Positions 59,101 through 64,000 of a DNA stretch of 64,000 nt are shown piece by piece; within the stretch, counting starts at the first letter, position 1, and each line of letters starts with the position of its first letter. Under the pieces are notes generated by a model. The model had not been told where the DNA came from, made no database searches, and saw only the letters and a list, made by a program, of their open reading frames with translations. Source of the stretch: Thalassia testudinum. Lineage: Eukaryota; Streptophyta; Magnoliopsida; Alismatales; Hydrocharitaceae. The stretch is from positions 35,268,501-35,332,500 of the forward strand of contig JAZHRO010000026.1 of the NCBI GenBank assembly GCA_037157565.1, given 5' to 3'. The position numbers were made by a program, and so were the translations under genes.

Positions 59101-60060
59101 ATGGATTACCCTTACTCCTATCAGTTAGATTATCAGAGTCAATACTTCCCATCTTTTAATCAGGATCCCATGCCTCGATTGTATCCATCCTTTGATGGGT
59201 ACATTAACAATTCATGGGATCATTCTTATTCTTATCCTGGGAGTACTGGCTTGATAACTCTCACTTTTGAGCAGAGCCTAGGAGCGGGATTTCCCAACCC
59301 TGAAATCCCTACTTCCAGGCAAACACCTAACCCTCACACCCTTCATGATTTTCCGTATCGAGGTTGGACCGATACCCCTAGGCAACCAGAGCCTGAAATT
59401 GGCTATCCTCCCCAACCTGATAATAGTAGCCTCTCCTCTTTTATGATAGAAATGCAAAAACAGCAAAAGGAAATGATGGAATCAATGGGAGAGATGTTGA
59501 GGAATAGTCAACAGTTAAATGAAGAAATAAGACAACTTAACTACACGCTTCCCAATAGTCCTGATCCCTACCCATATGATCATGATCATGAAAATAATTC
59601 TGAGGAACCTAATGACAATAGGGATCCAATTTTATGTAGCTATCACTTAGACTCTCCCAATGAGACACGGCCACTAGAGGACAACGATCATAGTGATTAT
59701 CCACCTGAACTATATTGGAGTCAAAAGCAAGGGAAGATGGTACCTTTTGATGACCTTGACCCCAATGACAGTATTCTCCTTACCCCTACCAACCCGAGTC
59801 AAGGTTGTATTATTCCTATCACTTCCCCTATTGATTATTTGGTGGAATCTCATTCTACCCTTAGTGAGCCTACTCCTGACCCTCCATTTAGGAAATCAAC
59901 ACCTATCATTCAGTATCCTGAGGATTTAAATGCACTCAATGAAGGTGACCCTAACGGAATGGAGGATGAATTAGATCAATTTTGGTCTCAAGGATATGAA
60001 GAGTCTTTCAGAGGATGGGGACGCCCCAATAGAGGAACCTGGATTGAAAATCTGGAGTGA
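59101..60060 (+). CDS. E3 ORF1, unknown acidic proline/tyrosine-rich protein
   Basis: I do not recognise a family. The first ATG at 59101 opens 319 residues. Residues about 1-60 are rich in Tyr, Ser, Pro and Asp. About 120-150 form a likely coiled coil (FMIEMQKQQKEMMESMGEML). The rest is acidic with many Pro and Asp, and includes YWSQKQGKMVPFDDLDP. There is no zinc knuckle or capsid motif. The coiled coil followed by a low-complexity region resembles the gag tail just before the protease in YE and O2. It may therefore be a gag-tail derivative, which is inference. ORF1 ends at 60060 while an overlapping +1 frame from 59996 carries on the acidic sequence, so one longer protein has probably been frameshifted near 60000-60050. 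Confidence 0.55.
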   Translation: MDYPYSYQLDYQSQYFPSFNQDPMPRLYPSFDGYINNSWDHSYSYPGSTGLITLTFEQSLGAGFPNPEIPTSRQTPNPHTLHDFPYRGWTDTPRQPEPEIGYPPQPDNSSLSSFMIEMQKQQKEMMESMGEMLRNSQQLNEEIRQLNYTLPNSPDPYPYDHDHENNSEEPNDNRDPILCSYHLDSPNETRPLEDNDHSDYPPELYWSQKQGKMVPFDDLDPNDSILLTPTNPSQGCIIPITSPIDYLVESHSTLSEPTPDPPFRKSTPIIQYPEDLNALNEGDPNGMEDELDQFWSQGYEESFRGWGRPNRGTWIENLE

Positions 60061-60235
60061 ACCACAGGGGGATTATTTATCATTTGAGGATTTTCCTCCA
60101 GAGGATAGAAATAATATGATTAAATCTAGATTCCTCCCTTCTTTTGAGAGTCATCCTCCATCAAATCAGGAGTTGCTATTAAAGGAGGAAAAATAAAATA
60201 GTGAGAAGTCTATGGGAGACTCTCGGGGATAAAAC

Positions 60236-61063
60236 ATGTCAATAGAGGATTTATACCCCGAGAAGAATAACAAATTCAGTAATATAAGCTTGCTTCAAAA
60301 CATTAAGACTGATCCTCTTTTGGGAATAATTGAGGATACTGATCCAACTCCTAATGAATCACATATACACCCGGACAAAAATTTGAGTGAACCAAACAAA
60401 TTTGGGGATGAGCTGAATGATAATGGTTCTGACATTTTGACCCTACCATCAAAGAGTTGTAATTTGGAGTCTACCCTTGATTCAAATATGACTCCAATCA
60501 TTAATGCTAGGCAGGGTAATATGCAGTTGCCTACAACTGTTAGGGAGTATACACAATCTGAATCATTGTTGGAATTAGACCTAACACTGACTAAGCCCTC
60601 ATTTGACTTAACCTTTACCTTCCTACACTACAAACAACCCTTATACTCCCTAACCGATCCTTGGCTCAGATCTCTACTCATGTACATTCTTTCTGGAGAA
60701 TATATCAGGCCAGTTCATCCTCGGGTAGAATGGCGAATGTGGATTGATGCTTGTACTTTTACTATTGCTATTCAAGGGTTTGAACTAATAATGTGTATAT
60801 CTTTTAAAACCCATCCTGCTCTGGAGGATCCTTGTTATCCTCCACTTATTCCATTTTGGGAGGTCCCTTTTCATATTCCGTTTATTATTCCTAGACCTCC
60901 CAAGGTAGCCAACGAGGTTCTTTGCTTTCATATCTTCTGGCGAGCATTTGGTATTATGTTGCATCATCAGCTCGCCAACATTATTGGCTACCTATTTTCT
61001 AGGCCTGCACGGTTACGCATATTTTTAGGGCCTAACTTTTTTTGTTTTGAACCAGACTTATAG
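60236..61063 (+). CDS. E3 ORF2, unknown protein with hydrophobic C-terminal half
   Basis: 275 residues from ATG 60236. The same frame is open earlier (59996-60196) and is broken by stops at 60194 and near 60230, so the original protein was probably joined to ORF1. The N-terminal 110 residues are acidic and Asn/Ser-rich. The C-terminal half is Trp/Phe/Ile/Pro-rich with RSLLMYILSGEY, RVEWRMWIDACTF, FEVPFHIPF-like segments and HHQLANIIGYLF, and may fold or contact membrane. No polymerase, protease, integrase or known env motif is present. It ends just before a conserved-looking 3' hairpin and PPT. Function unknown. Confidence 0.5.
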   Translation: MSIEDLYPEKNNKFSNISLLQNIKTDPLLGIIEDTDPTPNESHIHPDKNLSEPNKFGDELNDNGSDILTLPSKSCNLESTLDSNMTPIINARQGNMQLPTTVREYTQSESLLELDLTLTKPSFDLTFTFLHYKQPLYSLTDPWLRSLLMYILSGEYIRPVHPRVEWRMWIDACTFTIAIQGFELIMCISFKTHPALEDPCYPPLIPFWEVPFHIPFIIPRPPKVANEVLCFHIFWRAFGIMLHHQLANIIGYLFSRPARLRIFLGPNFFCFEPDL

Positions 61064-61100
61064 GTTCCTTCTAAGTCTGGCTGCTAACATAAAATGCAAT

Positions 61101-61125
61101 GCTTGTTGGGAGGCAACCCAGCAGT
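61101..61125 (+). repeat. Hairpin after E3 ORF2
   Basis: TGTTGGGAGGCAACCCAGCA can pair TGTTGGG with CCCAGCA (one G-T pair). A TTGGGAGGCAACCCA string of this kind is familiar from the 3' parts of Athila-type elements. Confidence 0.5.
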
Positions 61126-61180
61126 CAGAATAACACCGTTGTCAGGTGATGTTTTTCCTTTCTCCTCCTATTTTAATTTT

Positions 61181-61217
61181 ACAATGGGGACATTGTAGGA
61201 TTTAGGCATGGGGGGTG
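61181..61217 (+). promoter_or_regulatory. First PPT-like site of E3
   Basis: ACAATGGGGACATTGT (6-bp inverted repeat around GGGA) is followed by TTAGGCATGGGGGGTG. The same combination appears near 44172-44207, and in weaker form near 31575-31614 in YE. It lies about 1.47 kb before the PPT that adjoins the LTR. Confidence 0.6.
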
Positions 61218-62668
61218 CATTTGCATTTTGGGAAGTATTCATGCATTTAGGTTAGCATATTAAAAAAAAATTCTCTTTTCTTGAGCTGATTGGGTTAGCC
61301 CTAGCAAAATACCTTTGTCATTGGGGGTTTTTCTTCCCGAATTATTTCTTAAATTTAGAATCCAGTGCATTTATTTCACGTACACATAGACTTGGTAATG
61401 GATCCTTGAGGAAAACCAATAAGCATTTGTAGTCTATTGAACCCTTGGACAGTTCATAGCAAGGCAAGCATACCATCTTCTAGTAAATCCATCTCATATT
61501 TGTGAGAAGAAAGTAGAGAGATTACTGGTGCGCTAAGTCTAGTGCAAGGACTCTTAAGTTTTGGATAATTAGATGATGATACTTCAGAGTTAGGCATAGT
61601 TTTCACTCTCTGTTCCTGTGTGCGTACTTTGTGTGAATTCCTGAGAGTCACCAAATACGGCAGATACACAGAGATTGAGTCTTAATAAAGTTATAACTAT
61701 GGTGGATGGTTACGACCGTCCTTCATAGAGTCCTCGGCTGAAGGAGGGTATTAGTGTCAAAGGTCAGAAATACGTCTGTCCTATCCATTCCTTCCTGGTG
61801 TCGAGAATAGACACTTCCACCAAATAAGCCACACAACTTCCTCTTGACCATCATCATCCCTAATAATGCCTTATAAATAAAAGTCCGTATAGTGTTGTGT
61901 TGATTGAAAAAGAAACAAAAACAAGAAGAAATAATAAAAAATTAATAAAAAGAAGGAAGAGAGAAAAGAAGAAGAAAAAGAAGAAAAGAAATAGTTATAT
62001 TACAAAAAAAAAGTCCAAGTTTATAATGTAACACTGTTTCTGAGGCAATAGAATACCTATTTCGTTCCACCAAATATGACCCATACCTACCTTCTAGTAT
62101 TTATGATCGCTCGAATACTGGTTGAGGACTCTAACTTAGTTCTAGCGTTATTAGGACTTTAATTGAAGTGTAGATGCCATGTGAGGCAACCAAATAGTGA
62201 GTACAATTTCTAAATCTGGCGAGATTTGTGATCTCAGAAAGAAAGAAAAGAGGGAGTGCCCAGGAACATCAAGAGAGCACAATTGTGTAGCCTCTCTCAG
62301 AGTTGACTTGTCTAATAGTCTAGAGATCTAAAGTTTGTAGTACTAGACTACATGTAGCACCAGATGAGTGTGTGCCACCAAATACAAATCCATTCAACTT
62401 GATATCTCCTTCCTAAGCCAAACGCCAGGGTCAAATTACAGATTATCGTCTGCTTTATCCCCGAGGGAAGTAGTTGCCTATCCCAGTAGAAATATTTACC
62501 AAAGGTGAAGTACGAACTCCCAATGTGAATTGCCTTTTTCACTTGGATCCGTTACTTAGGCTATTATCACATCACATTTGTCTGGATTTCTAAAGTTTTG
62601 AAATAAGAAAAGAAGAAATCTTCTGATTACTTCTATTATTTTTCATTTTTGCTAGGGACAAGCAAATC
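61218..62668 (+). other. E3 3' untranslated region
   Basis: About 1.45 kb without a supported ORF, with an A-rich stretch (61905-62020). The layout matches the 3' regions of YE and the O2/O3 segment, but the sequence is not clearly alike. Confidence 0.55.
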
Positions 62669-62683
62669 TTAGGCATGGGAGTA
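62669..62683 (+). promoter_or_regulatory. E3 polypurine tract
   Basis: TTAGGCATGGGAGTA, two bases before the TG of the 3' LTR. Confidence 0.7.
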
Positions 62684-62685
62684 TT

Positions 62686-64000
62686 TGATGAGTCCATTTT
62701 AATGGATTCATATTACGCCCAAGTAACTTTAATCATACCGTTTAGGTTTGTTAATAACTACATTATAGTTATAGAATGTTTGCATTCATCATGATTTAAG
62801 TTTACATCTATTTTATAGTATTCTATAACTTAATATGTAATGATTTACGTTTTCATGATTATAGGAATAATATTTGGAAAGAGGAAGGGGAGGAGGGATA
62901 ATTTCCCCAACACATATCCGGCCAGCCGCAACTCCTTATCTGATCTCCCGCTGCCCTCCCTCAACAAACGAGGCCAGAAATAGCTAAGGGATTTGAAAAT
63001 CCCTTAACTCACGCACACGCAAAGGAGAGGAGGTGAAGAAAGGAGAGGGCATTTGCATCTTCCCCCCTTATGGGGAATTGCTCCACCGCATGCACTGTGC
63101 CTATGCTCGCTCCTTCTCCACCTTACACGCTCGCAGGCGCGTGCCCATCTCCAGCCTCTTCTCCAATCCAAGCACACCGCCCACTTCTATAGACCCGCAC
63201 CACCAGTGCTCCTCTTTCATGCTGCAGGCGCTTGCGCCATCATCTCTGCCTGCTCTAGCCCTCCTATAGGCGCTAGCATCACGCCACCCACTCCCGCAGG
63301 GTGCGCCTCTCTAGTCACCGCACCAGCATAGCGCCTGCACCTGTGCCCAACCTCTGCAGGCGCTCGCTCCACCTTGCGCGCTCACCGGCCATCGCAGCTA
63401 GGCCGCACCCGCACAGCACCTCCCTGCAGCGCGCACTTGCACCCACCTTTAAGTACTCACAGGCGCTGTGTCCACCTCTGCCAGGCTGCGCCCGCAGGCG
63501 CACACCTTCGCGCGCCCCTCTCCAACCACACCTTCACCTGCCAGGTCGCGCCCTACAGCAGTGCACCCCCCCTCTCGCCCGCACGCCCGCAGGCGCTGCA
63601 TCGCCTAACCTTGCCTGCTCCCACAGGCGTGCCCTCGTCTACGCGCCCTCCTGCAGGCGCGCGCCATCTGTAGCGCGCCCCCCTTCCTCTTCGCAGGCGC
63701 TACACAGCAGTAGGAGCACCCCCACAGGTCCGCCACCAATGCCTCCTCCGTCGTTCTTCTCCTCCGCCAGCCAGCCACCTCCAGCCATCTCCGTCGACGC
63801 TGCGGCCTCCATCGGATAGGCCTCATCTTTGCCAACCTCCCTAGCACGTCCACAACCCCGCCGACGATCCTCCCCGCATGCAAGCAAGAGAGAGAGCAAA
63901 TGCTCTGTTTTGAGGGAGATTAAAAATTACATTTACTGCCCTTGCCACCAGAAATTGATTTTTGATTTATTATTATTTTATTGTGGCAAAATTATGCATG
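62686..64000 (+). repeat. E3 3' LTR, cut by window end
   Basis: It follows the 5' LTR from TGATGAGTCC onward, with roughly 4-5% differences by eye over the first 240 bp. It carries about 45 bp more near 62966-63010, including AAGGGATTT...AAATCCCTT, which the 5' LTR lacks. Confidence 0.88.

Larger units (their letters stand above)
56191..64000 (+). mobile_element. E3: non-autonomous LTR element with unknown ORFs (cut by window end)
   Basis: The 5' LTR is 56191-57876, followed by a PBS at 57880-57897, a leader, two unknown ORFs, a 3' untranslated region, a PPT at 62669-62683 and a 3' LTR from 62686 to the window end. Between PBS and PPT there is no capsid core, protease, RT, RNase H or integrase. 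E3 fits the LARD class, but with conserved-looking coding content. It inserted into the L4 leader; the bases CAGGG precede it, and the partner duplication is outside the window. Confidence 0.8.

Overview
This window is a nest of plant LTR retrotransposons. I find no convincing host gene and no intact autonomous element. The evidence for a flowering plant is repeated Ty3/gypsy gag, protease, reverse transcriptase and RNase H fragments of the Athila/Tat (non-chromovirus) type, primer-binding sites complementary to the 3' end of plant tRNA-Asp, multi-kilobase LTRs starting TG and ending CA, and one LTR of Ty1/copia (SIRE/Maximus) appearance. The species cannot be fixed from this sequence. The density and depth of nesting suggest heterochromatin of a medium or large genome. 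Element names used below (R, L4, YE, O1, O2, M, E3, LTR1, LTR2) are local labels for this window.

Left third (1-22 kb). The minus strand carries a decayed gag-protease (1-2690), a degenerate tRNA-Asp PBS (3646-3663) and then a very long R-family LTR that starts at 17383 and is broken by later insertions. These are an L4 LTR (about 4230-6070), a diverged R-type LTR (about 6600-9499) and a 5.6 kb block (10549-16178) with target duplication GGGCT. That block is itself a solo LTR (LTR1, minus) with a second solo LTR of the same family (LTR2, plus, 11968-14652, duplication TGAAT) inside it. R1 sits against the gag of another element, O1 (plus, 17384-22030), which has gag and protease but no reverse transcriptase and is followed by an R-family LTR start at 22031.

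Middle (22-46.5 kb). Element O2 (plus) is cut in two places. Its gag end (23346-24453) and protease-RT (35589-37432) are separated by YE, a well-preserved LTR element at 24454-35588 with near-identical target duplications GCATC/ACATC. YE has gag and protease but no RT, RNase H or integrase. O2 RT and RNase H are separated by an R-family LTR plus PBS (37433-42583). After RNase H the sequence jumps straight into a second gag fragment and a 3' untranslated region like that of YE, then into the end of another R LTR with its PBS (46447-46464).

Right third (46.5-64 kb). A minus-strand LTR (M, starting at 49797) contains a copia-type solo LTR (47307-49043, duplication TCTTT). Next come a plus-strand L4 LTR, its PBS (52139-52156) and leader. 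The leader is split by a YE-family solo LTR (52703-55595, duplication GCACT) and then entered by E3 (56191 to beyond 64000). E3 is a non-autonomous element with two LTRs, a good PBS, two PPT-like sites and two long ORFs that I do not recognise.

Most notable observations: YE as a gag-protease-only element beside RT-bearing relatives; the unknown ORFs of E3; a leader hairpin kept by a compensatory base change between YE-family LTRs; inverted repeats placed just upstream of LTR TATA boxes; palindromic GACGTC arrays shared by LTRs of different superfamilies; tRNA-like pol III boxes inside the L4 LTR; and duplicated PPT-like motifs at both ends of the 3' untranslated regions. All comparisons were made by eye.
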